Source: Nocardia huaxiensis
GTDB taxonomy: Bacteria > Actinomycetota > Actinomycetes > Mycobacteriales > Mycobacteriaceae
Assembly (NCBI RefSeq): GCF_013744875.1
Contig: NZ_CP059399.1
Span: forward strand, 1,426,001 to 1,490,000
Length of the DNA: 64,000 bases
Reading direction: 5' to 3'
Position numbers and translations under genes: made by a program. Shown one piece after another: positions 19,179 through 30,803 of the stretch. The first letter of the stretch is position 1. Each line of letters starts with the position of its first letter. Below the pieces are notes generated by a model, which did no database searches, had not been told where the DNA came from, and saw only the letters and a list, made by a program, of their open reading frames with translations.

Positions 19179-20117
19179 GTGCCTGTGCCCGTTGTGAACT
19201 CCGTACTCGCCGAGACAGCCTTCGGTGCCACGCCCGCCACCGCTGCTGCCGGATTGCCCGCAGCCACCTCCGCGCCCGAATCCTGGCTCCGCGCCGTCGC
19301 TCTGGCCGGTGTCGGGCACTACGCCGCCGGGCGCGCCGAACTCCGCCGCGCCGGACGCGCCACGACCGATCCGGTCCTCCGTTCGTTCATCTTCAGCACC
19401 GAAGGTTCACTGCTGCGCCAGCTCGGCTGGCACGCGCACGCCGCTGTCGCGGATGGGCGCGCCGCCGCCCTGGTGCTCCCACCCGATTCCGTGCCGGCCG
19501 ATCCGCTCGCGCCGCCCGAGGAGGAAAGAGCGCGCGCCCGCGCCGTTTGCGATGCGTTGACCGGCCTCGCCGCGGACGCTCTCGGCACCGCCCGTCCAGC
19601 CCTCTCCGCCCGGCTGCTGACCCGTTGCCGAACTCATTTCGACACCCTGCTTTCCGAGGACTCGTCCGGCTGGCGTCAGCGCATCCGGCTGCACTGGGTT
19701 TCGGCCGAGACCGCGCTGTCCGCCCCCGGCGCCGGCCTCATCGCACCCCCCGCGCACCCGGCCGCCGAGCAGTCCCCCGAACCGCCCCTACGCGACCCCG
19801 CCCTCGCGCACGCCGAAGCCGCCCTCGCGCTGGCCGAGCAGTCCCCATCCGTCCGCCATCAGGTGAAATCCCGGCTTCTGGTGGCCGCCGCCGCAGCCGC
19901 GACCGGCGATCTCGACCGCTCCCGCATCCTCGCCGCCGAGGTCGCCGACCAGTGCCGCGAGCACGAGCTGCTGCCCCTGCGCTGGGCCTGCGCCATGCTG
20001 CGTTCCGGCGTCGATCCGGCTTCCGGAGGCGCCGCCGAGGCCGCCGAATGCGCCGGTTTGCTGGCCGCTCGCGGCGGGCGATTGCGTTCCGTCACCGACA
20101 CTCTCGGCACCCCGTGA
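19179..20117 (+). CDS. Conserved hypothetical protein (Rv3415c-like)
   Basis: A 312-residue, almost fully alpha-helical Ala/Arg/Leu-rich protein with TPR-like helix pairs, such as ALAGVGHYAAGRAELRRAG, and HAEAALALAEQSPSVRHQ near residue 215. There is no signal or membrane segment. Its place between whiB3 and sigD corresponds to M. tuberculosis Rv3415c, a protein of unknown function. The GTG at 19179 is used; GTGs at 19185 and 19194 are also possible. It is 135 bp upstream of sigD on the same strand. Confidence 0.8.
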   Translation: MPVPVVNSVLAETAFGATPATAAAGLPAATSAPESWLRAVALAGVGHYAAGRAELRRAGRATTDPVLRSFIFSTEGSLLRQLGWHAHAAVADGRAAALVLPPDSVPADPLAPPEEERARARAVCDALTGLAADALGTARPALSARLLTRCRTHFDTLLSEDSSGWRQRIRLHWVSAETALSAPGAGLIAPPAHPAAEQSPEPPLRDPALAHAEAALALAEQSPSVRHQVKSRLLVAAAAAATGDLDRSRILAAEVADQCREHELLPLRWACAMLRSGVDPASGGAAEAAECAGLLAARGGRLRSVTDTLGTP

Positions 20118-20252
20118 CCACTTCCCAAAGGTGACCCCGTAAAGGGTGGCGTCGATGCGACAGCCGCTATTGTTGGACCGTTCCGCCCCTCCGCGGAAGC
20201 ACCGGCCCGCCCGGCCGATGTGCCACTCGTAACGCCAGGAACAGCTCTGACG

Positions 20253-20834
20253 ATGAACAACACGGGTGAGGAGTTGGACCCCGCAGTCGTCGCTGCCGCC
20301 GCGCAGGGCGACCGGGCTGCTCTAGCCCAGGTACTGGAGAGCATCCGCCCACTGGTGGTGCGGTATTGCCGCGCGCGCATCGGGTCGGCCGAAAGAGGCC
20401 AGCTCTCCGCGGACGACGTGGCGCAGGAGGTTTGTCTGGCCGTCATGACAGCCCTGCCGCGGTATCAGGATCAGGGCCGACCATTCATGGCCTTCGTCTA
20501 CGGCATCGCCTCGCACAAAGTCGCCGACGCCCATAGAAATTCCGCCCGTAACAAGGCGGACGCCATGGCCGAAGTACCGGATGTCATATCCACCGACCAG
20601 GGGCCGGAGCAGCGAGCTCTCGAATCCGAAACCAGTCGCCAGATGAACGCATTGCTGGCGACGTTGCCGGAGAAGCATCGAGAAATCCTGATCCTCCGCC
20701 TGGTCATGGGTCTGTCAGCTGAAGAAACCGCAGTCGCCGTGGGCAGTACGGCGGGTGCTATACGAGTCGCCCAGCACCGGGCACTCGCGAAACTCAAGTC
20801 TCAAGTGGCGAGGGCAGGTGAAATGTATGGCTAG
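20253..20834 (+). CDS. sigD: Sigma factor SigD
   Basis: A 193-residue ECF-type sigma factor. Region 2 is about 25-95 (SADDVAQEVCLAVMTALPRY, FMAFVYGIASHKVADAHRN), and region 4 about 130-190 (LPEKHREILILRLVMGLSAE, AIRVAQHRALAKLK). ATG 20253 fits the usual N-terminus; the in-frame GTG at 20220 has no better support. It overlaps rsdA by 8 bp, as is typical of sigma/anti-sigma pairs. SigD in mycobacteria is linked to the starvation response. Confidence 0.93.
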   Translation: MNNTGEELDPAVVAAAAQGDRAALAQVLESIRPLVVRYCRARIGSAERGQLSADDVAQEVCLAVMTALPRYQDQGRPFMAFVYGIASHKVADAHRNSARNKADAMAEVPDVISTDQGPEQRALESETSRQMNALLATLPEKHREILILRLVMGLSAEETAVAVGSTAGAIRVAQHRALAKLKSQVARAGEMYG

Positions 20835-21948
20835 GGATGGCGAGCGCGGTCGGGGCGACTGGAAGGCGCGATCTGGATCGCACAACAGCGGTCCCTACGC
20901 CGAGGCGTCGGGTGACACCGGGCCGGTGGACATTACGGCGGTTCGTCGTGATGACGCTCTGATCGAGGCCATCTCCGGCGACGGTCCCGTGCAGACGGGC
21001 ACAGCGGAGGAGTATCAGCTCGCGGCATTGCTGGCGAACTGGCGGGCGGAGATCCATGCCGAGCCGATGCCGGCCGGACCGGACCTGGATGCCGTTGTCG
21101 CAGCGGTCAATCAGGAGATCGGCGCCCGGCAGGCGCGGATCAGCAGTGCGCATTCGGGTGGGCGACTACGGCTCCTCCGTGCCGTTACCGGTGCGGCGGC
21201 CGCGATCGCACTGATCGTCGGCGGGCTGACGGCCTTCTCCTACGGCGCGGGCCCCGGCGATCCGCTGTGGGGGCTCAAGGAGGTCGTGTTCAGCGAGCAG
21301 GCCCAGAGCACCGTGGTGAAGCTGGCCGACGACGATCTGGCGCAGGCGCAGACCTACATCCAGCAGGGGCAGCCGGAGCTGGCCGCACCGTACATGGAGC
21401 GGGCCGCGAGCAATGTCGATCAGGTCAACGACAACGGCAAGCGCGATGATCTGCTGGACCGCTGGAAGGATTTGCTGGCGCAGTTGCCGCCGGCTGTCCA
21501 GGCGACGGTGACCAATCCGAGCCAGCCGGTCACCACCCCCGCTGCGACCACCGGCCCGAAGGACACCGCTGGTACGACCGTCCCGAATCAGGGTGGTGGC
21601 ACCACGACCTCGGTCGATCCGCGCATCCTCGGCGATCCCACCGATCCGAACACCGACGGCACGACTCCGGGCGGAAGCACGGGCGGCGTGACCACGCTGC
21701 CGGTGACGCCGCCCGTGGTCACCACGCCGCCGGTCGAACCCTCCGATCCGGCCACTCCGCCTACCGGCGGGCCGATCTCGACCGCGCCGAACACCGGAGC
21801 GCAGACGGGGGCACCGGAAGTCACGGTGCCTCCGGGTGGCGTCGTCCCCACGGTGGACAAGCCCGTGACGATCGTGCCGACGCAGAACTCGCTTCCCACA
21901 GGCGGATTCGTGCCGCCGACCGTGCCGAATCTCGGTGGCACCCCGTGA
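20827..21948 (+). CDS. rsdA: Anti-sigma-D factor RsdA
   Basis: A 373-residue membrane anti-sigma factor. The N-terminal sigma-binding segment (about 40-82, DDALIEAISGDGPVQTG and EEYQLAALLANWRAEI) matches the RsdA N-terminal domain. A membrane helix follows at about 120-137 (VTGAAAAIALIVGGLTAF). Then comes a helical extracytoplasmic stretch, with a long Pro/Thr/Gly-rich tail (about 225-373). The start at ATG 20827 lies inside the end of sigD. It should hold SigD at the membrane until proteolysis. Confidence 0.92.
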   Translation: MARDGERGRGDWKARSGSHNSGPYAEASGDTGPVDITAVRRDDALIEAISGDGPVQTGTAEEYQLAALLANWRAEIHAEPMPAGPDLDAVVAAVNQEIGARQARISSAHSGGRLRLLRAVTGAAAAIALIVGGLTAFSYGAGPGDPLWGLKEVVFSEQAQSTVVKLADDDLAQAQTYIQQGQPELAAPYMERAASNVDQVNDNGKRDDLLDRWKDLLAQLPPAVQATVTNPSQPVTTPAATTGPKDTAGTTVPNQGGGTTTSVDPRILGDPTDPNTDGTTPGGSTGGVTTLPVTPPVVTTPPVEPSDPATPPTGGPISTAPNTGAQTGAPEVTVPPGGVVPTVDKPVTIVPTQNSLPTGGFVPPTVPNLGGTP

Positions 21949-22009
21949 GCCGGCGGAAACCGACCTAGACCGATCGCCCGACGGCGGTCGGCTTTCTTTG
22001 TGCAGCAAC

Positions 22010-22052
22010 AGCATCGGGCCTGCGTTCCGGAAGGGAATGCGGGCCCGATGCT
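22010..22052. terminator. Bidirectional terminator, rsdA / DUF5319 gene
   Basis: AGCATCGGGCC on the left pairs with GGGCCCGATGCT on the right, with an inner TGCGTTCC/GGGAATGC stem closing on a short loop. It lies between convergent genes, 61 bp after rsdA and 21 bp before the DUF5319 gene end. Confidence 0.8.
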
Positions 22053-22073
22053 TTGAAGCTCAGTTCTCCGGAC

Positions 22074-22487
22074 TCAGATGTCGAATCCGTCGAACCCGTC
22101 GCCGTGCAGCGCCTCGTTCATCGAAGCGTCCGCATAACCGCGGCAGTAGTCCCACGTGACGTAGGCCTCCGGGGTCGGATCGTAGGCGGGTTCGTGCGGG
22201 CGTACCGTGCCGTCCACCAGGAGTTGGAGGAGGTTGGCGCGCAACATATCCCAATCGTGGTAATGATCCTGTCGGCAGTCCTCGCAGCTGACCACGAGAC
22301 CGCGGATGCCGCGGTGGGCCAGCAGTGCCTCGTACACCGCGAGGTCGGCGAGATCCTCCTCGACCGCTAGGCGCTCGTGAGGATCCAGCGGTTCCCCCGG
22401 CTCGATGGCATCGAGCGCGGCCGACGGGTCGGAGGGGTCTCCGGCGAATGGATCCGGCGGCAAGCCAGGTGGTAGATGGTCACGCAC
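22074..22487 (-). CDS. DUF5319 family protein (Rv3412-like)
   Basis: A 137-residue acidic protein. VYEALLAHRGIRGLV, the CEDCRQDHYHDWDMLRANLL block (C-x2-C plus clustered His/Asp, possibly metal binding) and PEAYVTWDYCRGYADA are nearly identical to M. tuberculosis Rv3412 as remembered. The GTG at 22487 begins the conserved N-terminus MRDHLPPGLPPDPFAGDP. Function is not known. It is divergent from guaB2 and convergent with rsdA. Confidence 0.88.
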   Translation of the reverse strand: MRDHLPPGLPPDPFAGDPSDPSAALDAIEPGEPLDPHERLAVEEDLADLAVYEALLAHRGIRGLVVSCEDCRQDHYHDWDMLRANLLQLLVDGTVRPHEPAYDPTPEAYVTWDYCRGYADASMNEALHGDGFDGFDI

Positions 22488-24332
<1,845 letters not shown>

Positions 24333-24416
24333 CTCTGCCGAACCGGTTCGCGGGGGAAGTTGCCGCGGACCGGTTTGTCATGTGTGGCAACGGAACCCAG
24401 AGAGGAACTAGAAGCG

Positions 24417-25550
24417 ATGCGCGACCTCGTCGAGATCGGCATGGGGCGGACCGCCCGGCGCACCTACGAACTGGACGATATCGACATCGTTCCGTCGCGG
24501 CGGACGCGTTCGTCGAAGCAGGTTTCGGTGGGCTGGCAGCTCGACGCGTACCGCTTCGAGATCCCGTTCCTGGCGCATCCGACCGACGCGCTGGTGTCGC
24601 CGCGCTTCGCCATCGAACTGGGCAAGGCCGGCGGTCTGGGTGTCATCAACGGTGAGGGGCTGTGGGCCCGGCACGCCGATGTCGACTCCAAGATCCAGCG
24701 GTTGATCGAGGTCGCGGAGAAGGAAGGCACCGAGGCCGCGGTCGCGCAGCTGCAGGAGTTGCACGCCGCGCCGATGCAGCCGGAGCTGCTGGCCGCCGCG
24801 GTCGGCGAGGTGCGCGCGGCCGGTGTCACCACCGCAGTGCGCGTGAGCCCGCAGAACGCGCGTGCGCTCACCCCGGCGCTGGTGCAGGCCGGGATCGACC
24901 TGCTGGTCGTGCACGGCACCATCATCTCCGCCGAGCATGTCGGTGACGGTGAGCCGTTGAACCTCAAGACCTTCATCGCCGAACTGGATGTGCCGGTGGT
25001 CGCGGGCGGCGTGAGCGATCACCGCACCGCGCTGCACCTCATGCGCACCGGTGCGGCCGGTGTCATCGTCGGCTACGGCTCCATGCAGGGCGCCACCACC
25101 ACCGGTGAGGTGCTCGGCATCGGCGTGCCCATGGCCACCGCCATCGCCGACGCCGCCGCCGCGCGCCGCGACTACCTGGACGAGACCGGCGGCCGCTACG
25201 TGCACGTCATCGCCGACGGCGACATCCTGACCTCCGGTCACGTCGCCAAGGCCATCGCCTGCGGTGCGGACGCGGTGATGCTGGGCGTGCCGTTGACGCT
25301 GGCCACCGAGGCGCCGGGGCAGGGCTGGTACTGGCCGTCGGCCGCCGCGCATCCGTCGGTGCCGCGTGGCGCGGTGCTGCCGTTCGCCATCGACGAGGAG
25401 CGGGTGTCGCTGGACCAGGTGCTCAACGGCCCGTCCAACGATCCGTTCGGTTCGCTGAATCTGGTTGGCGGCCTGCGTCGTTCGATGGCCAAGACCGGCT
25501 ACTGCGACCTCAAGGAATTCCAGAAGGTCGGCCTCAACGTTCGGGGCTGA
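24417..25550 (+). CDS. guaB3: GuaB3 family IMP dehydrogenase-related protein
   Basis: A 377-residue IMPDH/GMPR-type TIM barrel without CBS domains. TYELDDIDIVPSRRTRSSKQV and the long C-terminal WYWPSAAAHPSVPRG segment are typical of the actinobacterial GuaB3 group. It lies directly downstream of guaB2 and probably shares its transcript. M. tuberculosis GuaB3 is not known to replace GuaB2, and some GuaB3 proteins act as GMP reductases, so the reaction is uncertain. ATG 24417 follows AGAGGAAC. Confidence 0.92.
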   Translation: MRDLVEIGMGRTARRTYELDDIDIVPSRRTRSSKQVSVGWQLDAYRFEIPFLAHPTDALVSPRFAIELGKAGGLGVINGEGLWARHADVDSKIQRLIEVAEKEGTEAAVAQLQELHAAPMQPELLAAAVGEVRAAGVTTAVRVSPQNARALTPALVQAGIDLLVVHGTIISAEHVGDGEPLNLKTFIAELDVPVVAGGVSDHRTALHLMRTGAAGVIVGYGSMQGATTTGEVLGIGVPMATAIADAAAARRDYLDETGGRYVHVIADGDILTSGHVAKAIACGADAVMLGVPLTLATEAPGQGWYWPSAAAHPSVPRGAVLPFAIDEERVSLDQVLNGPSNDPFGSLNLVGGLRRSMAKTGYCDLKEFQKVGLNVRG

Positions 25551-25565
25551 GCATCCCGCCCCTTC

Positions 25566-25654
25566 GTCATCCCGGCGCGCTTTTTGGCCGGGATCCACAC
25601 TGTCCGTAGATGATTCGCGGGTGTGGATCCCGGCCAAAAGCATGCCGGGATGAC
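25566..25654. repeat. Long inverted repeat element, copy 2
   Basis: This is the best preserved copy. The left arm starts GTCATCCCGGCGCGCTTTTT and the right arm starts GTGTGGATCCCGGCCAAAAG; about 34 bp pair, with two mismatches and one extra T. The loop is about 20 bp. It sits 15 bp after the guaB3 stop, before the convergent hydrolase gene. Just beyond it, GCATGCCGGGATG is repeated once more (about 25663-25675). Confidence 0.9.
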
Positions 25655-25726
25655 GATGGGGGCATGCCGGGATGGCCGGTGGGCTTGTCGCGATACGAGC
25701 GCTTGTTGTTTCGGCCCGTTGCTCGG

Positions 25727-26593
25727 TCAGTGGTCGGGGTTCACGGCGATTTCGCCCGTGCGCACCGGAATTTCGCCGGTGCGGAAGCGGGATGGGGTGA
25801 GGGAGCGCGAGATCGTGTGCTCGCGCAGGAATTCGCGGATAGCCGTGTTGACGGTGACGGGGTGGGTCATGTTCGCGGTCTGCCGTGCGCCTTCGATCTC
25901 CAGGTAGCGGGCGCTGGGCAGGCGGTCGGCCAGTTCGCGGGCGTGGGCGCGTGGGATGCCGCTGCGCGTGGGATGGATGACCAGTGTGGGACAGGTGATT
26001 TCGGCTAGTCGGTCGAGAATGGAGTCGCGGCCGAGCAGGCAGCCGGCGGCCACCTCGGTGGCGTGCGGGTCGCGGGCGAGCCAGCGTTTCACCCAGACGG
26101 CGCGATACCAGTCGTCTTCGCCGATGAGCCAGTGCGCGAGGTGTTCGGCGAGCGCCTGGCGCGGGCCCTTCTCGTGCCATTTGTCCAGGAAGCGACGGGC
26201 ATTGGCGAGTTCCTGCCGCGTCGGGGAGTGCGCCTCGGTGCTGATGAGGATGAGCGCGGCGACGCGTTCGGGGGCCAGCAGCGCGGTGCGCAGCGCGATG
26301 TACCCGCCCTGCGAAATCCCGCCCACCACCGCCCGTTCCACGCCGAGCTGATCCAGCACGGTCAGGGCGTCGCGGGCGCAGGTCCAGTAGGTGAACGGGA
26401 GGCCCTTGTCGCGTGTGCGGCCGTGCCCGCGCGCGTCCCAGGACACGAACCGGAACTCCGGTGTCAGCGCCGCCGTCTGCGACGCGAACATCGTTCGGTC
26501 CATGAGGAATTCGTGCCCGAGCAGCACTACCGAACCGTTGCCCCCGCTGTCCTCGTAATGGATTTCGGCATCGATCGCGCGGGCGAATGGCAC
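25727..26593 (-). CDS. Alpha/beta hydrolase with incomplete catalytic triad
   Basis: A 288-residue alpha/beta-hydrolase. The nucleophile elbow GGISQGGY (about residue 98) and DARGHGRT are present. The expected Asp after strand 6 falls in HPTRSGIP, with no Asp. The expected His (GAGH in relatives) falls in EGARQTANMTHP, where Gln occupies the His position; a His five residues later is off register. The protein may be inactive or use different residues. The GTG at 26593 begins MPFARAIDAEIHYED. The C-terminal tail contains a short tandem repeat, RTGEIPVRTGEIAV. It converges on guaB3. Confidence 0.78.
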   Translation of the reverse strand: MPFARAIDAEIHYEDSGGNGSVVLLGHEFLMDRTMFASQTAALTPEFRFVSWDARGHGRTRDKGLPFTYWTCARDALTVLDQLGVERAVVGGISQGGYIALRTALLAPERVAALILISTEAHSPTRQELANARRFLDKWHEKGPRQALAEHLAHWLIGEDDWYRAVWVKRWLARDPHATEVAAGCLLGRDSILDRLAEITCPTLVIHPTRSGIPRAHARELADRLPSARYLEIEGARQTANMTHPVTVNTAIREFLREHTISRSLTPSRFRTGEIPVRTGEIAVNPDH

Positions 26594-27035
26594 GGGTAGA
26601 GAATAGCCACGGCAACCGACAATTCGGCGGGCTTTTCCGGCCACCGCCACAACCTGTGCCGGGTGGCCTCCGGCGACAGGCCGAAGGGCCTCGCCGCAGC
26701 GGGCGACAGGCTCTATCGCCGTGTGCGTCCGTCCACTACGGTGTCGCCTGGGCTGTGCGCCGAACATGTGCCGCGCGAGCGGGTTTCGGACGGACCGAGC
26801 GGGCCCGCCGGTGCGTGATTCGCGCGGTGCGGCCTGGCTCCTCGCATGAGCCCGCCCGGCGGGCGCGATGCCCGCGGCCGCAGCGGAAGTGCACAGGTCA
26901 CGCGTCTGCCGATGGTGGCACGCGAGGTCGGCCGGTGCAGTGGAAGCCCGGGGAATCCGCTCGGCTGGGGTGGGGCGCGTGCGGCAGGTGTTCCCCGGAG
27001 GCGCTGTGGTGTATGTCGCTCTTTAGACTGTTCAG
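26594..27035. other. Divergent intergenic region upstream of guaA
   Basis: 442 bp of GC-rich sequence between the hydrolase (leftward) and guaA (rightward). Several open frames cross it, but their translations are Arg/Pro/Gly-rich with no family resemblance. Presumed to hold both promoters; no motif was recognised. Confidence 0.5.
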
Positions 27036-28595
27036 GTGGCAGAAACCCAGCGACCAGTCCTTGTAGTCGACTTCGGTGCGCAGTATGCGCAGCTGATCGC
27101 GCGCCGGGTGCGCGAGGCCAGCGTCTACTCCGAGGTGGTCCCGCACACCATCACGGTCGAGGAGATCGCGGAGAAACAGCCGCTCGCGGTGATCCTTTCG
27201 GGTGGCCCGTCCAGCGTGTACGCCGAGGGCGCGCCGCAGTTGGACGCGCGGCTGTTCGATCTGGATCTGCCGGTCTTCGGCATCTGCTACGGCTTCCAGG
27301 CCATGGCGCAGGCACTCGGCGGCACCGTCTCGCACACCGGGACCCGCGAGTACGGCCGCACCGATCTGAGTGTGGACGGCGGTGTGCTGCACGGCGGTCT
27401 GCCGACCCGGCAGCCGGTGTGGATGAGCCACGGTGACGCGGTCACCGACGCGCCCGCCGGTTTCGAGGTCACCGCGACCTCCGCGGGCGCTCCGGTCGCC
27501 GCGTTCGAGGATCGCGCCCGCAAGCTCGCCGGCGTCCAGTACCACCCCGAGGTGCTGCATTCGCCGCACGGCCAGCAGGTGCTGAGCCGCTTCCTGCACG
27601 AGATGGCCGGCATTCCCGGGCAGTGGACGCCCGCCAATATCGCCGACGCCCTGATCAATCAGGTCAAGGAGCAAGTCGGCGACGGCCACGCGATTTGCGG
27701 TCTGTCCGGCGGTGTCGACTCCGCGGTGGCCGCGGCCCTGGTGCAGCGTGCCATCGGTGACCGTCTCACCTGTGTGTTCGTCGATCACGGTCTGCTGCGC
27801 GCGGGTGAGCGCGAGCAGGTGCAGCGCGATTTCGTCGCCTCGACCGGCGCCAAGCTGGTGACCGTGGACGCGGTCGACAAGTTCCTGGGCGAGCTGAAGG
27901 GCGTGACCGACCCCGAGGAGAAGCGCAAGATCATCGGCCGGGAGTTCATCCGCTCCTTCGAGGACGCGGTCGCTCAGGTCGTCGGTGAGCAGGGCGAGAG
28001 CAAGGTCGAATACCTGGTGCAGGGCACCCTGTACCCGGATGTCGTCGAATCCGGCGGCGGCGCGGGCACCGCCAATATCAAGTCGCACCACAATGTCGGC
28101 GGCCTCCCCGACGACCTCGAGTTCTCCCTCGTCGAACCGCTGCGCCTGCTCTTCAAGGACGAGGTCCGCGCGGTCGGCCGCGAGCTCGGCCTGCCCGAGG
28201 AAATCGTTGCGCGCCAGCCCTTCCCGGGCCCCGGCCTCGCCATCCGCATCATCGGCGAGGTCACCCACGACCGCCTCGAACTGCTCCGTCAGGCCGACGC
28301 CATCGCCCGCGAGGAGCTCACCGCCGCCGGCCTGGACAAGTCGATCTGGCAGTGCCCGGTGGTCCTGCTCGCGGACGTCCGCAGCGTCGGCGTCCAGGGC
28401 GACGGCCGCACCTACGGCCACCCCATCGTCCTGCGCCCGGTGTCCTCGGAGGACGCCATGACCGCGGACTGGACCCGCCTGCCCTACGAAGTCCTGGAAC
28501 GCATTTCGACCCGCATCACCAACGAGGTGGCGGAGGTCAACCGCGTGGTCCTCGACGTGACGAGCAAGCCGCCGGGCACTATCGAATGGGAGTGA
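27036..28595 (+). CDS. guaA: GMP synthase (glutamine-hydrolysing)
   Basis: A 519-residue enzyme that converts XMP to GMP. The N-terminal class I glutaminase (1-195) has catalytic C84 in FGICYGFQ and the His/Glu pair in QYHPEV. The ATP pyrophosphatase domain has the PP-loop [11 protein letters not shown] (about 222-232). The C-terminal dimerisation domain ends in [17 protein letters not shown], the XMP-binding tail. The start is GTG 27036. Two strong hairpins follow the gene. Confidence 0.97.
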   Translation: MAETQRPVLVVDFGAQYAQLIARRVREASVYSEVVPHTITVEEIAEKQPLAVILSGGPSSVYAEGAPQLDARLFDLDLPVFGICYGFQAMAQALGGTVSHTGTREYGRTDLSVDGGVLHGGLPTRQPVWMSHGDAVTDAPAGFEVTATSAGAPVAAFEDRARKLAGVQYHPEVLHSPHGQQVLSRFLHEMAGIPGQWTPANIADALINQVKEQVGDGHAICGLSGGVDSAVAAALVQRAIGDRLTCVFVDHGLLRAGEREQVQRDFVASTGAKLVTVDAVDKFLGELKGVTDPEEKRKIIGREFIRSFEDAVAQVVGEQGESKVEYLVQGTLYPDVVESGGGAGTANIKSHHNVGGLPDDLEFSLVEPLRLLFKDEVRAVGRELGLPEEIVARQPFPGPGLAIRIIGEVTHDRLELLRQADAIAREELTAAGLDKSIWQCPVVLLADVRSVGVQGDGRTYGHPIVLRPVSSEDAMTADWTRLPYEVLERISTRITNEVAEVNRVVLDVTSKPPGTIEWE

Positions 28596-28618
28596 GCGCC
28601 GGCCGCTGACGCGTAAGA

Positions 28619-28656
28619 CGAAGGGCCCCTGATCCATTCGGATCGGGGGCCCTTCG
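28619..28656. terminator. Hairpin terminator 1 after guaA
   Basis: CGAAGGGCCCC pairs with GGGGCCCTTCG and GATCC with GGATC around ATTC, starting 23 bp after the guaA stop. It lies between convergent genes. Confidence 0.82.
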
Positions 28657-28710
28657 CGTCAGCCGCACGGTGACCCGTCCGCTGTCGCACCTGGAGGGGA
28701 GCGGACATGT

Positions 28711-28744
28711 GAAGGGCCCGGATCCGCTGGGATCCGGGCCCTTC
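28711..28744. terminator. Hairpin terminator 2, guaA / small membrane gene
   Basis: GAAGGGCCCGGATCC pairs perfectly with GGATCCGGGCCCTTC around a GCTG tetraloop. It shares the GAAGGGCCC core with terminator 1, 90 bp upstream, and lies 47 bp before the end of the convergent small membrane gene; probably each serves one direction. Confidence 0.82.
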
Positions 28745-28791
28745 CGTTCGGTCTCCCCGTGCCGGAGGCCGAACCGTTCTGGGGGACAGGG

Positions 28792-28995
28792 TTATTCGTC
28801 GTGGCGTTTGCGGGGCGAGAGGACCAGGATTACGCCGACCACGATGGCGGCGATCACCACCACCCAGCCGAGGGACAGGCCGCCGGAGACGGACCAGGAG
28901 TTGGGGCCGATGAAGGCCCAGACGCTCACCGCTACGGCCAGGACTCCGGCCAAGAGGAGCGAGAACGAGGGGCGGCGGGTCTTCTTGTCAGCCAC
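28792..28995 (-). CDS. Small two-helix membrane protein
   Basis: A 67-residue protein with a basic N-terminus ([10 protein letters not shown]), helices at about 11-30 and 42-60, and a charged C-terminus (SPRKRHDE), so both ends are probably cytoplasmic. The GTG at 28995 follows GGAGGTGA and overlaps the end of the PspC/toastrack gene by 8 bp, so the two are likely cotranslated. No known family; probably part of the envelope-stress unit. Confidence 0.75.
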   Translation of the reverse strand: MADKKTRRPSFSLLLAGVLAVAVSVWAFIGPNSWSVSGGLSLGWVVVIAAIVVGVILVLSPRKRHDE

Positions 28996-30667
28996 GGGTC
29001 ACCTCCACATCTCCCATTCGGACATTGATGATCAGGTTGAGGACGGGACCGGAGTCCGGGCCCGACATGCCGCTCTGGCAATTCGAATCACCCATGCGCA
29101 CATTGCAGGTCGTGTTCACGCGCAGGTTCGGCGGCAGGATCACCTTGGCTTCGCCGGCGCCCACCGTGACGGTGGTGGTGCGGTCCTCGGTGAGCTTCAG
29201 CGCGCTCAGGTCGAGGGTGGCCGAACCCATGTTCACCTTGTAGGCGGGGCGCAGGTCGGCGGCGGTGGTGGCGGTCCAGGACTGGTCGCCCATGGTGGTC
29301 TCGTCCCATTCGATGGGCCCGATGAGCGAGGCCAGGATGACGAACCCGGCGAGGGGAGCCAGGAGCACCATCAGCCCGTGGCCGCGGCGCAGGAAGGCCC
29401 CGAGGACCAGGCCGATGCCGACCACCGCCAGCGCGGCGGCGGCGATGCGACCCGGGGTCATCCAGTCGGAGCCGGAGGCGGCCACCGAGCCGGCCGCCGC
29501 GGCCGCCAGCAGGGCCAGGCCGAGCACCACGGGGGTGAAGCGGGAGCGGGGTTTGCGCGGGGGAGCCTGCACCGGAAGTTGCGCTGTCGCAGTGGGATCG
29601 GGGAGATCCCAGGCGAGCGGGGCCACGCCGAGCGGATCCCAGCCGGGCGGGGTGGGGCCGAATTCGGGGGAGATCGGGGCGGGGGCGTAGCCGGTGTACG
29701 GGCGCTCCGCGACCGGAGGAATGGGATGCAGGACAGGCGATCTGCCGTCATCCCGCGGCTTCTTGAGCAGATCCGGCGCGGGGTTGCCGTCATCAGGGCC
29801 GGTGTCGTCCGAACCTTCGTCACCCGACGAGTCCTTGTGCAGGACTTCGGTTTCGGTGTTGTCGGCGGCCGGTTCCGCATCGGCCTTCCGGAGGACGACC
29901 GTCGCCGCGTCGGCATCCGGTCCCTCCGCCTTGTTCGGAACCGCCTCGACCGCAGTGGATTCCGTGCGCAGCACCGCGGTGCCGGGGCCCTGTGCATCAT
30001 CGCCCTGCGTCTGCGTCTGCGCCTGCCGCCGATCCGGGTCCGGCTCATATTGGTCGGGCAGTTTCGTATACGGCCCATAGGTTTCGAACGGCGTAGTGCT
30101 CCCGGGGGCCATGGTCCCCGGATATCCGGTCCAGTAGGGCGAATTCGCGCTCGGGAACCCGCCGGCCAGCGCCGGATCATCGGCTATCCACTCCAGATAT
30201 CCGACCGGCGGCCGCGGTTGCCGCTGGTGCAGCAGCCACCACCCCGCCAGCATGAGCGCGAAGCTGATCAGCCCCGATCCGCCCAGCCCGGCCCCCACCG
30301 GCCCGACCGTGGTGACCGCGATGCCCAGCGCGACGAGCAGCACCACGGTCTTCGACGACGACTGCGAACTCTGCCCCTTCCCGAACAGCGACTCGGCAGC
30401 GGACGTCTGATCCCCCGACTGCGGCAGCAACAGCCACCCCAGCAGGTACAGCACGATCCCGGCCCCACCGAACAGCGCCGACACCACGAACGCGACCCGC
30501 ACCACCACCGGATCCACGTTGTACCGCCGCCCGAACCCGGCCGCCACCCCCGCGACCGGCCCGTGCTGCGGCAGTCGCACCGGCCGCGTCGCCCACAAAT
30601 CATGAATCTGATCGCTGAAGCTGCCGCCCGGTTTGGCGCTGCTGGACCAGTCGCTCGCTGAATTCAT
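28988..30667 (-). CDS. PspC and toastrack (LiaF-like) membrane protein
   Basis: A 559-residue membrane protein. A PspC domain (about 35-90, [18 protein letters not shown] then a hydrophobic helix) is followed by two more helices. A long acidic disordered linker follows (about 180-380), then three helices (about 390-460) and a C-terminal beta-rich toastrack domain ([28 protein letters not shown]) like LiaF. Such proteins sense cell-envelope stress and pair with histidine kinases. A PspC-type kinase and a LuxR regulator lie 5 kb away. ATG 30667 is used rather than the longer open frame. Confidence 0.85.
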   Translation of the reverse strand: MNSASDWSSSAKPGGSFSDQIHDLWATRPVRLPQHGPVAGVAAGFGRRYNVDPVVVRVAFVVSALFGGAGIVLYLLGWLLLPQSGDQTSAAESLFGKGQSSQSSSKTVVLLVALGIAVTTVGPVGAGLGGSGLISFALMLAGWWLLHQRQPRPPVGYLEWIADDPALAGGFPSANSPYWTGYPGTMAPGSTTPFETYGPYTKLPDQYEPDPDRRQAQTQTQGDDAQGPGTAVLRTESTAVEAVPNKAEGPDADAATVVLRKADAEPAADNTETEVLHKDSSGDEGSDDTGPDDGNPAPDLLKKPRDDGRSPVLHPIPPVAERPYTGYAPAPISPEFGPTPPGWDPLGVAPLAWDLPDPTATAQLPVQAPPRKPRSRFTPVVLGLALLAAAAAGSVAASGSDWMTPGRIAAAALAVVGIGLVLGAFLRRGHGLMVLLAPLAGFVILASLIGPIEWDETTMGDQSWTATTAADLRPAYKVNMGSATLDLSALKLTEDRTTTVTVGAGEAKVILPPNLRVNTTCNVRMGDSNCQSGMSGPDSGPVLNLIINVRMGDVEVTRG

Positions 30668-30803
30668 GCATCCATCGTCCTGCCGCCCCGCCCCCGATCG
30701 CATCGGGGATCACCCTGAATCGCCACCTGAAACTCGAGGCGTGAGTGCGGCCCGAGACAGCCGTGAAGCCGAATTGCCGCGCAGGCGAGCAATTTCCAGC
30801 GAG

